A stretch of 64,000 nucleotides of DNA from JAGDMS01 sp050015455 (GCA_050015455.1 JBEKBJ010000002.1:66863-130862), one strand, 5' to 3'; positions 1 through 8,482 are shown, numbered from the stretch's first letter. Notes: generated from the letters alone by a model not told the origin. Program-made: numbers and translations.

Positions 1-142
1 GTTCCGCCCGCAAAAGCCGACGCAGGGCCTGATCTTCCACGGAAAAAACGCGAGTCTTTCTGCGGAGCCGATCAGAGTCCCCGTCACGGTGTCGCCTTGT
101 TCAGACTTTCCGACAGCCTGCCCCGGCAGCACGGTAATTCAA

Positions 143-173
143 AAAGCCGCCGGAGAACTCCTCCAGACGGCTC
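143..173. repeat. 31-bp direct repeat, copy 1
   Basis: A 31-bp sequence with imperfect self-complementarity (AGCCG at one end, CGGCT at the other, GGAGAACTCC in the middle) that recurs identically and in the same orientation at 1415-1445. The two copies flank the higBA toxin-antitoxin genes. It could be a REP-like stem-loop, a shared terminator, or the footprint of a mobile unit. Confidence 0.7.
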
Positions 174-183
174 GACTCCAATC

Positions 184-280
184 CGTCATGCCCGCAATCC
201 TCTAGCGGGCATCCAGGGGGGGGCGGGCAGGATGGATTCCCGCTTGAAGACTGCGGGAATGACGAAATGCGCTGGTTGAT
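184..280. repeat. REP-like palindromic intergenic element
   Basis: Two divergent half-sites, CGTCATGCCCGC near the left end and GCGGGAATGACG at the right end, each with an internal CCCGC/GCGGG stem. This is the widespread proteobacterial intergenic palindrome format (CGTCATTCCCGC...GCGGGAATGACG). It is non-coding and probably a small non-autonomous repeat family. Confidence 0.55.
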
Positions 281-472
281 GGGCACTCCAAGTCGGTGTC
301 TTCCGCGGTTGGTTCTCTCGTGAACCGGGTGGCGACTGGCTGCCGGGCATTTCTTGACACCTTCTGGATCGTGAGTCCTGCCGGCCCCGCGGAATGGTGG
401 CGGCTGTTGGTGAGTCGCGTGAGGCCGTTGACAGCAGCGGGTGCGCCTCAACGCGGTGGTGGCCACTGATCC

Positions 473-847
473 TCAAGCTGCCTCGCTGTCCTCGGATGGG
501 CGGATGAGCGACTCCGCCGGAATGCCGAGGCCCTTGTGCAGGCGCCAGATCATCTTCAGAGTGAGCGGACGCTTTCGGTTGAGCACCTCGTAGACGCGGT
601 TTGGGCGGCCCAGCATCGGTTCGAGGTCCTTCACCGAAAGGCCGCGCTGCTCCATCACGAATGTGATCGCCGCGACCGGATCCGGCAAATCCATCGGGAA
701 GTGCTTGCGCTCATACGCTTCGACGAGCGTCACCATCACATCTAGGCGCTCTCCCTCGGGAGAGTTGGGGCGGGCCGTCATGAGCGACTCTATCTCCTTG
801 AGCGCCGCCCGGTAGGCGGCTTTGGTCTTCAAGGGTTTGATGTCCAT
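473..847 (-). CDS. higA: HigA-type antitoxin, helix-turn-helix
   Basis: A 124-residue protein with an N-terminal alpha-helical stretch and a C-terminal helix-turn-helix (about residues 65-115; GLSVKDLEPMLG...VYEVLNRKRPLT). The HigA/XRE family antitoxin binds and neutralises the HigB mRNA interferase and represses its own operon. The ATG at 847 is chosen because GAAGGAG lies just upstream; the frame stays open further upstream but that part overlaps the toxin gene antisense-free and has no ribosome site. It lies 13 nt after higB, the toxin-first order usual for higBA. Ends PSEDSEAA. Good family match by eye. Confidence 0.85.
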   Translation of the reverse strand: MDIKPLKTKAAYRAALKEIESLMTARPNSPEGERLDVMVTLVEAYERKHFPMDLPDPVAAITFVMEQRGLSVKDLEPMLGRPNRVYEVLNRKRPLTLKMIWRLHKGLGIPAESLIRPSEDSEAA

Positions 848-860
848 GGCAATTGCTCCT

Positions 861-1169
861 TCAGATAGTTTGCGCGTCGATGCGATCGTACTGCGCATGC
901 GTACCGAGGAATCGCACATACACGACTCGATACGGAAAGTTGATCCACACTGCCAATCGGTACTTGTTGCCGGCGATGTTGAATACCACCCGGCCATTCT
1001 TCAGGACACTGGCATTGCCGAAGTCGGCCTTCACATCCGCCGGAGATGACCACTCAGCATGCAGCGCGTGTCTGTACCAGGCGAGCGTTGGCTCTCTCGC
1101 GTCTGCATATGCTGGATTGCTCTCCCAGAATGCCTTGAGGGTGGATAGCGCGATGACCCGCATGCCCAA
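861..1169 (-). CDS. higB: HigB-type mRNA interferase toxin
   Basis: A 102-residue basic protein of the HigB branch of the RelE fold (HigB_toxin type rather than RelE/ParE type). Family-typical segments are visible: ALSTLKAFWESNP near the start, LAWYRHA, ADVKADFGNASVL, NGRVVFNIAGNKYRL and the C-terminal FLGTHAQYDRID. Such toxins cut mRNA at the ribosome during stress. It precedes higA with a 13-nt gap, so the pair forms one operon. A second in-frame ATG two codons in (1163) is an equally good start. Confidence 0.88.
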   Translation of the reverse strand: MGMRVIALSTLKAFWESNPAYADAREPTLAWYRHALHAEWSSPADVKADFGNASVLKNGRVVFNIAGNKYRLAVWINFPYRVVYVRFLGTHAQYDRIDAQTI

Positions 1170-1502
1170 GCATAGTCCCAGGTTGGGACTAGCGCAAGCA
1201 TTGCCGCTGCCGGAGGCCGCGGTGCGCCCCGAGTATCAGAAGGGCGGCGCCGCACAGCGGAACTGCCAGCTGGACGTGCGTATTTGGCAACTATTGCCCA
1301 GCGGTTGAAACCGCGGCTACAAAAGCACCAAGCCCACCGGTGTGGGTGTTGGGCTCCCAGCCTCTCCACCGATGCAGTTGACACCGGGTGGGGGAGTCCG
1401 CAGCCAGGCACTTGAAAGCCGCCGGAGAACTCCTCCAGACGGCTCTTGGAACTTCGTGCGAGACGCTGACCCACAACAACTGAGAACGTGTCACACACGC
1501 CG
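1170..1502. other. Intergenic region between the two TA modules
   Basis: No gene seen. It holds the second copy of the 31-bp repeat (1415-1445) and, towards higB, the likely promoter region of the higBA operon, for which I cannot single out -35/-10 boxes with confidence. Confidence 0.5.
1415..1445. repeat. 31-bp direct repeat, copy 2
   Basis: Identical to 143-173 and in the same orientation; together they bracket higBA (473-1169). Confidence 0.7.
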
Positions 1503-1862
1503 TCAACCCTCTTCACCGGCCCGGGCACGATCGAGGAGCGCCGCACATTCCCGCCGCAGCACCGGGACGTCCGTCTCGACGATCGCCCAGACGAGGGCGT
1601 CGTCCACCGTTGGGTACTCGTGAGTCAGCTGATTGCGGAAGTCGACTATCCGCCGCGCATGCGTAATTGCGTCGAAGGTCTCGGCTGCCAGACGAAAGAG
1701 CGCCGCGATGGCTTCGCCGATGATGATGAACTCACGCTCGACGGAGGAGCGCACGAGCCGGTTAGCTTCATATGCAGCTAGATCGAGCCCGCGGACGGCG
1801 TTTGCGATCGCGTCGCACGACTCGACAATGTCAGCGAGATAGGCGCGCGCGTCACGCGGCAT
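1503..1862 (-). CDS. hepT: HepT-like HEPN ribonuclease toxin
   Basis: A 119-residue all-helical HEPN protein (DUF86/HepT). The catalytic-type motif RNQLTHEY (R-X4-H-x-Y) is present near residue 75, preceded by the EREFIIIGEAI helix. In MntA-HepT systems the MNT partner neutralises HepT, in studied cases by AMPylating the tyrosine of this RX4HXY motif; here that tyrosine is kept. The start at 1862 lies inside the end of the nucleotidyltransferase gene (11-nt overlap), so the pair is translationally coupled. Confidence 0.88.
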   Translation of the reverse strand: MPRDARAYLADIVESCDAIANAVRGLDLAAYEANRLVRSSVEREFIIIGEAIAALFRLAAETFDAITHARRIVDFRNQLTHEYPTVDDALVWAIVETDVPVLRRECAALLDRARAGEEG

Positions 1863-2178
1863 AGAGCAGCTGCTTCGTGCGCTCGATGTCCCGAGCGATG
1901 TAGGGGTTCTTGACGGCTCCCACCATAACCAGGTCGACGTCGCGGTTCAGCAGCTGGCGGAACTCATCGAGCAACCCGAAGTACGCTTCGACTCGCGCGT
2001 ACGGCTCCATGGGCTCGAACTCGACGAGGAGATCCACATCGCTCTCGTCCGCCTTGAAATCGTCGCGCAACGCTGAACCGAAGACCTCAAGGCGAGCCAC
2101 ACCGTGACGCGCACACGCGTCCACGATCGCTTCGCGCTTGCTCTGCAGTAGACCGACCACGATGCACCTCCCGCTCAC
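1852..2178 (-). CDS. mntA: MntA-like minimal nucleotidyltransferase antitoxin
   Basis: A 108-residue MNT-type nucleotidyltransferase. The motif GS..(11)..DVDLLVEF, at about residues 34-52, supplies the helix-turn glycine-serine and two metal-binding aspartates (spacing of 11 rather than the usual 10), and DVDLVMV at about residue 80 carries the third acidic residue. Partner and probable AMPylating antitoxin of the overlapping HepT. The start is probably the ATG at 2178; a start a few codons in would also serve. Confidence 0.85.
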   Translation of the reverse strand: MSGRCIVVGLLQSKREAIVDACARHGVARLEVFGSALRDDFKADESDVDLLVEFEPMEPYARVEAYFGLLDEFRQLLNRDVDLVMVGAVKNPYIARDIERTKQLLYAA

Positions 2179-2375
2179 ATCTTACCCGTGAAGCGCAGAG
2201 GACGCTATCGCGAGGCTCGTGTGCTGAGCTTCAACGGGTTGGTGACCTATTGCGAGCCAGCCTACGGGCCGTCAAGAACTCGTACTACGAGTCCGTCGAG
2301 GAGCTGGCGGCGGCGTACCGCTTTGCACAATCATCCTGACTGTGCCAGCGTACGAGCATGCGCGCCGCGACCACG

Positions 2376-2879
2376 ATGTCGGCGATCGAGGTTGTCAAAC
2401 TGCGGATGAAGATCGGCGTCCACGAGTTCGAAGCGGAAGGGCCACGCGATCTGGTGACGGCGCAGCTCGAAACGTGGAAGCATCTCGCGGGACTGTACGC
2501 GGCGGCCGCGACAGCGGATGGTCGCACCGCCGCCGGCGACCCGGCGCTGCGTCCCCCCTTTGCAGCCGACGCCGAGCGGAAGCTGATTAGGCTGCGCGTC
2601 AGCCCCAGCGGCCAACGGCGCAACGCGGACGCCGCCCTGTTGATCCTGTACGGCTATCACACCTGGTTCGCCGCCACCGACGAGGAAGAAGTGCCGGCCA
2701 CCCGCTTGAAAGCCGCATTGGCTGCCTCGGGTCACCGGCCGAAGCGCTTGGATCGCGTCCTTGCGCCGCACCTGGCCGCCGGTTTGGTGAGCAAAAGCGG
2801 GCGCCACAGGCACGAAACGTATGCCCTGACGATATCCGGGGCGCCAGCACGCCGCGGCGCTCGCACGCCGGCTCTCTGA
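2376..2879 (+). CDS. Unrecognised protein, possible winged-helix tail
   Basis: A 167-residue protein from the internal ATG at 2376 (MSAIEVVKLRMK); an earlier ATG at 2358 is possible. The N-terminal 30 residues (KLRMKIGVHEFEAEGPRDLV) read as a short beta-rich segment found in small archaeal and bacterial proteins. A linker rich in Ala follows, then a helical region (ADAALLILYGYHTWF...TRLKAALAASG...LDRVLAPHLAAGLVSKSG..ETYALTISG) with the pattern of a winged-helix DNA-binding domain. No close family named; function unknown. It stands alone between the TA modules and a non-coding stretch. Confidence 0.5.
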   Translation: MSAIEVVKLRMKIGVHEFEAEGPRDLVTAQLETWKHLAGLYAAAATADGRTAAGDPALRPPFAADAERKLIRLRVSPSGQRRNADAALLILYGYHTWFAATDEEEVPATRLKAALAASGHRPKRLDRVLAPHLAAGLVSKSGRHRHETYALTISGAPARRGARTPAL

Positions 2880-2880
2880 G

Positions 2881-3401
2881 CAGCGGTGAGCCGTCAGAGT
2901 TGCCCGGAAACGCGGCTGGCGTGGTGCGTTGGACCGCTCACCCTTTCTCAACGGGCTGACGGCCTCGCCGCGATGGCGCCCACTGCCGGGTCGGGAACCG
3001 TTATGGCCTGCGGCAATAAAAACCTAGCCATATTCCAAACCGGAATGGCGCATTACAACAGGTTAGGAGCCAGACCTGAGCTGTTTTGGCCTCATCTACT
3101 CGAGATCAGGCCGAACCTGAAACGATTGTGGCTTGTTACAAATGAGTTACAGCCAGACCAACTTTAGTTCTGGCCGCCGCGTCCGGCATGGAGCCAGATC
3201 CAGAGCCGATCTGGCTCACACTCATCACGATCAGGCCAAAACAACAGCCAATTTCGGCTTGCGGCTGCCGAAATGGCGTGTGCGGGTGCAGGTCCGAGGC
3301 GACGTTCCACCAAAGTGCAAAATCAATGTTCCGAGGGATCACTTAGAGATCTGCAGAGTGATCGACATTGGCGGCAGCGACGAAGCCGGGAAGGAGTGAA
3401 C
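2881..3401. other. Non-coding stretch with a stem-loop
   Basis: No credible gene. A perfect 10-bp inverted repeat with a 7-nt loop lies at 3191-3217 (GAGCCAGATC / GATCTGGCTC); there is no T-run, so it is not an obvious terminator. The ribosome site for the next gene (GGGAAGGAG) is at the right end. Confidence 0.45.
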
Positions 3402-4013
3402 ATGGTTACGACAGTTCTTTTGCTGCGGCACGGCGAGACGGCGCTCAACCGGAGTGGCGCGTTGCGTGGACTGATCGACGTGCCGCTGTCGGAACATGGC
3501 CAGCGCCAGGCGCGGCTGCTGGCGGCGCGTATTGCCGCCGAGTACCAACTCTCCGCGCTCTGGGCCAGCACGCTGCAGCGGGCGCGGTCCACGGCTGAGG
3601 AGGTGGCCCGCGTCACCGGTCTCGGCGTCCAGATCGATGCCCGTTTCAACGACGTGGACTACAGCAGCTGGGCAGGACGAACGTGGGAAGAACTGTCGCC
3701 GGAGGAACAGGTCGAGTTCCAGCGGTGGCAAAAGCATCCCGAACTGCCGCTCCCCGGGGCAGAACATCCCGCCGACGTGCAGCGCCGTGCGCTCGCAGGG
3801 CTGGCTACGCACGCCGAAGCTGGGAACGGCTGCATCGCGATTGCAGCGCACGATGCCGTCTTGCAACTGCTCCTCTGTGGCGTGTTGGATATTGATCTGC
3901 AGAGCTATCGTGGAATCGCGCAGCACACCGCGACACTCAACGAATTGGAGCGAACTGCAGCCGGATGGCGGGTACGCCTCCTGAATAGCGCGTACCACCT
4001 CGATGACACGTGA
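3402..4013 (+). CDS. Histidine phosphatase (phosphoglycerate mutase-like)
   Basis: A 203-residue member of the histidine phosphatase superfamily. The RHGET motif near residue 9 carries the phospho-accepting His; a second catalytic region appears near residue 150 (IAIAAHDAVLQLLLC), and STLQRARSTAE gives the usual substrate-binding arginine. The size fits broad-specificity phosphatases of the CobC/GpmB type rather than glycolytic mutase. The ATG at 3402 follows a strong GGGAAGGAG; longer in-frame starts lack one. Substrate unknown. It is followed by a dehydrogenase fragment, so the neighbourhood gives no functional clue. Confidence 0.85.
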   Translation: MVTTVLLLRHGETALNRSGALRGLIDVPLSEHGQRQARLLAARIAAEYQLSALWASTLQRARSTAEEVARVTGLGVQIDARFNDVDYSSWAGRTWEELSPEEQVEFQRWQKHPELPLPGAEHPADVQRRALAGLATHAEAGNGCIAIAAHDAVLQLLLCGVLDIDLQSYRGIAQHTATLNELERTAAGWRVRLLNSAYHLDDT

Positions 4014-4039
4014 TGCGGCGCGCTTCTGAGTGAGCGCCT

Positions 4040-4123
4040 ACCGCACGCGTCGGCAGCGCCGGCGAGGCGGTGTACTCAGCCTGCAAGGGCGGCATCATTG
4101 CCTTTTGTAAGACTCTGGCGAGG
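4040..4123 (+). pseudogene. Short-chain dehydrogenase fragment (YxxxK region)
   Basis: After a stop at 4031, one frame reads TARVGSAGEAVYSACKGG followed by IIAFCKTLAR. This is the classical SDR active-site stretch with catalytic Tyr and Lys (Y-S-A-C-K). The frame then loses similarity and ends. A fragment covering the N-terminus of a similar SDR lies at 6809-6980 on the same strand, so one gene seems to have been broken and shuffled. Confidence 0.6.
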
Positions 4124-4623
4124 CCCCCATGGCCCAGGGCTCACCCAGCGTCTCGGTGCGCGTAACTATCCTTGCGCTGGCGCGTTTCGGCATTGCACCG
4201 GAAGCGGAAGTCAAGTCCCTGGAAAAGCGCTGGAAGAAGTACCGACAGGCGAGCGGATGCGATTTGCATGGAAAACCAAGCGCCACCGGAGGTCCGGCGT
4301 GAGCGGTGGCGACATCCTGCAGGGGTTGCGCACGCCGTTTTCCTATGTCGTGGGTGCCCAACCCTTGGGAATCGCGAGGCATTGCCCGGCATTTGCCCAC
4401 TGCTCAGCCTGCGTGATAGTGCACGGGTTGGCGAACGATCGTGGGCCACAGTAGCGGGGTTTTTCGCCGTGTTCTGCGCTTTCGAACTTCGAGGTATTCT
4501 AGCTGTCAGCCGCATGCGCAGCGAGCGAAACGATGGCCGAGGAACGGCCGAAGAGGGCGCTGTACATAGTTGGCCGAGAGTCACCTGGTCAAGCTCAGCT
4601 CAGATGGTCAGGGGAGAACGCTT
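4124..4623. other. Non-coding stretch before the sensor kinase
   Basis: No gene recognised. A 57-codon frame beginning at the ATG at 4129 has no ribosome site and no family I know. The right end carries the GGGGAG ribosome site used by the kinase at 4624. Confidence 0.4.
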
Positions 4624-6738
4624 ATGAGTAGCGCCAAGAATCAGGGTGGAGCCGAAAGATCCTCGGGCGCACTAGACCCCAGGAAACTGTATCGAGCATT
4701 CTTCGAGGAAGCTCCTGACGCTATGCTAGCTACTGACCCTCACGGGCGGTTCATTGTCGTCAACCGGCGGGGAACTGCGCTGACCGGCTATTCCCGCGAG
4801 GAACTACTCGGCATGGCCATCACGGATCTCATCAACCCGGAGGACCTTGCACGGGACCCGATCAGCATGGATGATTTGCGGGCCGGAGAAATCGTCACAA
4901 AGGAGCGCAACATCCTCCGGAAGGATGGCAGCCTGCTCCCGGTAGAGATACGCACTCGGATGCAGCCGGAAGGGAGCTTGCTGGTCATCGTTCGCGACAT
5001 CACCGAGCGCAAGCGGGCCGAAGCCGAACAAGCAGCGCTTCTAGAGATTGCCAAAGACATCGCCGGCGTACTCGATCTCAACGATCTTCTCAGACGCGTG
5101 CTCCAGCGCACCGCCGCCGTGCTGTCCTGCGACTACGTCGTCACTTATTATTTCGACGCCACGCGCGGGGCCTACAGGCCGCTGGCCTGGTACGGTGTTC
5201 CCTCCCGGCTAGAGCCAGACATGATCGTACCCGAGTTCACCTCCGGCCAGCCCTTGGTCGAAGCGTTGCTCGGGACGGAAACCGTTGTCATCAACGACAT
5301 CGCCAACCAGAGCTTGGTGCCGCTGGAGATCTTCACTCACTTCGGACTCACCGCCATGTTGGTGGTTCCGCTCGCGGTGCGCGGGCGAAGGATGGGCGCG
5401 CTGGTAGCGCTGAACGCCGAAAGTGGCCGCCGCTTCGCCCCGCACCAAGTGCGGTTGCTGGAAGGGATAGCGCAACAGGTGGGTGTCGCCATAGAAGCCG
5501 CAGATCTCTATCGCGCACAGGAGGAAGAAGCGGCGATCGCCGGCGCCTTCGGGCGCGTCGGGCAGGAGATCATGTCTTCGCTCAGCAACCGCGGGCTGCT
5601 CAACCGGCTTTGCCAGGTGACCACCGAGGTTATGGGCTGCGACCGCAGTGGCACCTCGCTTTGGGACGCTCGGGAAGAAGCCTTCGTTCCCGTCGCCAGC
5701 TACGGCGACTCGCCGGAGCAGTGGGAGACGATCCGCCTGCTTCGGTTCCGCCGGTCCGCGCTAGCGACGCAAATCGAGGCCATGGAGCGCGACGGGATTT
5801 TCAAGATGAAAATCGCGGACCTGCCCGACTCGGGGCCCAAGGCGGCAGCTCGCGCGTGCGGCGTGACCGCAAGCATGATGGTGCCGCTGCACCGCGGCAG
5901 CGAGCTGGTCGGGTTTCACACCGCCGACTACTGCGGCCGCGAGGAGGTGTTGGGAGAGCGCGACGCGCGTATCGCGCGCGGCATCGGCCAGCTAGCATCG
6001 CTGGCGCTGGAAAGTGTGCGGCTGATCGAGGAGCTGGAGCGGGCCAATCGCTTGAAGTCCGACTTCGTCGCCACCATGTCCCACGAGCTCCGCACGCCGC
6101 TCAACAACATTCTGGGATACAGCGATCTCTTGCTCGACGGCGGCTTCGGCCCAATGACCAAGGACCAAGTCCACACACTGCAGCGGATCGGCAAGAGCGC
6201 TGAGGGGCTGCTCGAACTGATCACCGCCACGCTCGACCTGAGCAGTCTCGACACCGGACAGGTGCAACTCGATGTCCAGGCCATCGACTTGCCCGATCTG
6301 GTCAGGGAGTTAGACGCCGAGATCTCCGGGCTCCGTGAAAACCCCAACGTGAACTTCGCGTGGGATGTCGCGCCGGAGCTGCCGGAGCTACGCAGCGATC
6401 CGGCTAAGTTGAAGGTGGTGCTCAAGAACCTGATCAGCAATGCGATCAAGTTTACCCATGCGGGCAGCGTCGTGGTGCGGCTGCGCGCGCGTGATGGCGG
6501 TGTGGAGATTACGGTAGCCGACACCGGGGTCGGCATTGCTCGCGACATGCTGCCGGTGATTTTCGACCCGTTTCGCCAAGGCGAGCCAGCCATGACCCGC
6601 GAGCACGGCGGTGTCGGTTTGGGGCTCTACATTGTGCGCCGGGCAATCGACGTGCTCGGGGGTACGATCGAAGCTGAAAGCATCGTCGGGCAAGGCTCGA
6701 TGTTCTGCGTTTGGGTGCCGTCACGGCTGGCGGCGTAA
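4624..6738 (+). CDS. PAS-GAF-GAF sensor histidine kinase
   Basis: A soluble 704-residue hybrid-sensor type kinase with no membrane segment. Order: PAS domain (about residues 15-135; FFEEAPDAMLATD...LTGYSREELLG), first GAF (about 150-310), second GAF (about 325-465), HisKA with the phospho-accepting His in VATMSHELRTPLNN (about 480), then HATPase_c with N box (LKNLISNAIKFT), G1 (DTGVGIA) and G2 (GGVGLGLYIV). It should autophosphorylate in response to a cytoplasmic small ligand or redox cue. The ATG at 4624 was preferred over the upstream 4570 start because of its ribosome site and because similarity begins just after it. No response regulator is adjacent, so it is an orphan kinase here. Confidence 0.88.
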   Translation: MSSAKNQGGAERSSGALDPRKLYRAFFEEAPDAMLATDPHGRFIVVNRRGTALTGYSREELLGMAITDLINPEDLARDPISMDDLRAGEIVTKERNILRKDGSLLPVEIRTRMQPEGSLLVIVRDITERKRAEAEQAALLEIAKDIAGVLDLNDLLRRVLQRTAAVLSCDYVVTYYFDATRGAYRPLAWYGVPSRLEPDMIVPEFTSGQPLVEALLGTETVVINDIANQSLVPLEIFTHFGLTAMLVVPLAVRGRRMGALVALNAESGRRFAPHQVRLLEGIAQQVGVAIEAADLYRAQEEEAAIAGAFGRVGQEIMSSLSNRGLLNRLCQVTTEVMGCDRSGTSLWDAREEAFVPVASYGDSPEQWETIRLLRFRRSALATQIEAMERDGIFKMKIADLPDSGPKAAARACGVTASMMVPLHRGSELVGFHTADYCGREEVLGERDARIARGIGQLASLALESVRLIEELERANRLKSDFVATMSHELRTPLNNILGYSDLLLDGGFGPMTKDQVHTLQRIGKSAEGLLELITATLDLSSLDTGQVQLDVQAIDLPDLVRELDAEISGLRENPNVNFAWDVAPELPELRSDPAKLKVVLKNLISNAIKFTHAGSVVVRLRARDGGVEITVADTGVGIARDMLPVIFDPFRQGEPAMTREHGGVGLGLYIVRRAIDVLGGTIEAESIVGQGSMFCVWVPSRLAA

Positions 6739-6808
6739 GGCCGAAGCCTGCTGCGCACTTCCGGAACCCTTGTCGCTCGGTTTGCTCCGCGCGTGGGCTG
6801 CGGTCATT

Positions 6809-6980
6809 GTGGCGGCCACGAAAAGCCTACAAGGGGAAACGGCATTTGTGACCGGCGGCAGCAGCGGGCGGGCGATCGCGCTACGGCTCGCCGACGACGG
6901 CGCCCGTGTCGCGGTGGCGGATATCAACATCCAAGGCGCCAGGGAAAGCGAGCACCTGGTGCGTGCAGCCGGGGGTGACA
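6809..6980 (+). pseudogene. N-terminal fragment of a short-chain dehydrogenase
   Basis: From a GTG at 6809 the frame reads SLQGETAFVTGGSSGRAIAL and continues RLADDGARVAVADIN, the Rossmann N-terminus of an SDR. The glycine motif is damaged: GGSSG is followed directly by RAIA, where family members have GGSSGIGRAIA, so two residues (6 nt) are missing. After about residue 57 the frame runs without a stop into integrase-like sequence, making a chimeric reading frame. The matching catalytic part lies at 4040-4123. Confidence 0.6.
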
Positions 6981-7395
6981 TTCGCCGGTCTCGCGTCTTG
7001 TGGCGGGAAGCGGCACCGAAAACCGCGGGGAGTGAGCGCGCGGTCAAAGTTGTGCCGGAACTCCACGACATCTTGCGCGCGTTGAGCCCGGTGCATGCAG
7101 ACAGCGATCTGCACGTCTTTCGTGGACGCGACGGTCACCCGCTGCACCAAGACCGGGTGACACAGCGCCACTGGCAACCCGCCCTCCGGGAGCTGCAGAT
7201 CCGTCCGCGCGTTTTGTACGCATGTCGGCACACGTTCATCAGCTTGGCGCTCACCGCTGGCGTGAACCTGAAGTGGCTAGCCGAGTACTGCGGCACCTCG
7301 GTGGTAATGATCGAGCGCCGCTATGGCCGCTACATGGCCCCGCCTACAGATCAGCTTGAGCACCTCTCCGCGACGCTGCCATCCGCCAAAGAAAA

Positions 7396-7432
7396 CGAAA
7401 CTCGTGACCCTACCCCCAGGTCACGAGTTTCG
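7396..7432 (-). terminator. Rho-independent terminator of tRNA-His
   Basis: A perfect 14-bp inverted repeat (CGAAACTCGTGACC and its complement) with a 9-nt loop, followed on the minus strand by TTTTCTTT. It sits 27 nt beyond the 3' end of the tRNA. Confidence 0.85.
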
Positions 7433-7458
7433 CGCCGCAAAGACCACAGAAAAACAAG

Positions 7459-7532
7459 GGTGAGTGAAGGGGCTCGAACCCTCAACCCCTGGAGCCACAG
7501 TCCAGTGCTCTGCCAGTTGAGCTACACTCACC
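7459..7532 (-). tRNA. tRNA-His (GTG)
   Basis: A 74-nt cloverleaf reads on the minus strand: acceptor GGTGAGTG paired with CACTCACC (8 bp including the G-1:C73 pair diagnostic of tRNA-His), D-arm GCTC/GAGC, anticodon stem CTGGA/TCCAG with loop CTGTGGC (anticodon GTG), and a T-arm containing GGTTCGAGC. CCA is not encoded. An integrase remnant abuts its 3' end. Confidence 0.95.
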
Positions 7533-7708
7533 GTCCCCGGTGATCCGGCGCGCGCCAGCGGAGTAGGACGCACCGTCGGCGTGCTCGTCAGCCTCCGCTA
7601 TGGCATACGTGATCGAAGACGAAGGTGCAAGAGACCCCGGCGGGCGGCGGGGGCACGCCGACGGCGATGCTCGGCGCCCTGTTCAGAATTCTACTCTGAG
7701 GGCTCCGA

Positions 7709-8482
7709 CTACAGGCCGCCGCGCACGGCACGCACGGAGTTCGGCACGATGCTTTTCTCGAACGCGTTGACGATTCCGACGTTCCCGTCCACGGCCCAAG
7801 CGTTGGTGGGAATGTCTTGGTACGTCGTCGACGACCAGTAGAAGCCCAATTTCGTGCAACTGCAGGTCGCCGCCGTGCAACCGGGACCCGGTATGGTGGG
7901 GCACCCGGTGTTGAACGCAGGATCGACCGCCGGGGCTACCCGGCCTGCATCCACGAGGCTCTCCAGCTCGCGCCGGTTCGGGAGCCGCCAATCGCAGTGA
8001 TCCGCAAAACACGGCGACGCGTTCAAGTTGGCAATCTTGACGCTGAATGCCTCAGACCAAGTGTAGGTATTGTTCGCGTCGTGGATGCTGCCGTCTTGCA
8101 CCAGTTTCTCCCACATCAGTCCGGTCACGTTGTCGGTGATCGTCCCGTCCCCGTTGTCCGTGTAGCTGAGCGGTGCGCCCGCCCCAACTGCGGCGTCCTG
8201 CCCGGCCGGCAAGCCCGGACACGCGCCCAGCGCACCCGACCCCTGGTCGCACTGCATCTGCCCGGTGCTCAAGAGCCCCCCGCCCTGACAGGGCACGGGT
8301 TCCGCCGCGCACCCGTTCAGGGCCGCGTTCACCACACGCAAGATTTCGTCGATGGTGACCACGTGATCGCCGTTGATGTCTCCGGCACAGCATGATGCAG
8401 CCTGGGTGCTGCGGACCGCGATCAACAACGCTACTGAAACCACACCACACAACGGAGACCGCCGCAAAGTTCGCATCGCCAT
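7709..8482 (-). CDS. Secreted DUF1566 (Lcl C-terminal) protein with dockerin-like motif
   Basis: A 257-residue exported protein. Signal peptide: residues 1-28 (hydrophobic GVVSVALLIAV, AQA-type cleavage near STQAAS). Residues 30-58 hold a calcium-binding, dockerin/EF-hand-like repeat (GDINGDHVVTIDEILR..NAALNG). From about residue 105 a DUF1566/Lcl domain follows (DNGDGTITDNVTGLMWEK, CDWRLPNRRELESLVD, FYWSSTTYQ, VRAVRGG). The start at 8482 has GGAGGAG a few bases upstream. It is the last gene of the cytochrome cluster, 59 nt after the 15-heme gene; an extracellular role beside the cytochromes is inference. Confidence 0.8.
   Translation of the reverse strand: MAMRTLRRSPLCGVVSVALLIAVRSTQAASCCAGDINGDHVVTIDEILRVVNAALNGCAAEPVPCQGGGLLSTGQMQCDQGSGALGACPGLPAGQDAAVGAGAPLSYTDNGDGTITDNVTGLMWEKLVQDGSIHDANNTYTWSEAFSVKIANLNASPCFADHCDWRLPNRRELESLVDAGRVAPAVDPAFNTGCPTIPGPGCTAATCSCTKLGFYWSSTTYQDIPTNAWAVDGNVGIVNAFEKSIVPNSVRAVRGGL

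Larger units (their letters stand above)
1..472. other. Left-edge non-coding stretch with repeats
   Basis: No convincing complete gene. A plus-strand frame is open from the window edge to about base 205 and could be the tail of a gene cut by the edge (it contains a PCSDF..TACPG segment before entering the repeat at 143-173), but I do not recognise it. The rest is the 143-173 repeat and the palindromic element at 184-280. Confidence 0.4.
6985..7543 (+). pseudogene. Tyrosine recombinase C-terminal remnant at tRNA-His
   Basis: The frame carries the C-terminal half of a phage-type integrase: the beta-hairpin region APKTAGSERAVKV, box II with its arginine (YACRHTFISLAL), the WLAEYCGTS helix and the tyrosine region MIERRYGRYM. 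The N-terminal DNA-binding domain and box I are missing and replaced by dehydrogenase sequence, so it cannot be active. The frame continues through the complement of the tRNA gene, meaning the recombinase gene ends at the 3' end of tRNA-His, the usual attachment site. Remnant of an integrated element. Confidence 0.7.

Noticed and set aside
2886..3399. Small open frames in the 2.9-3.4 kb gap
   Set aside because: No ribosome site, family signature or codon pattern; treated as non-coding.
6611..7543. A single 310-residue dehydrogenase-integrase fusion enzyme
   Set aside because: Both parts are truncated and lack essential motifs; the frame starts inside the kinase gene. It is a chance chimera.
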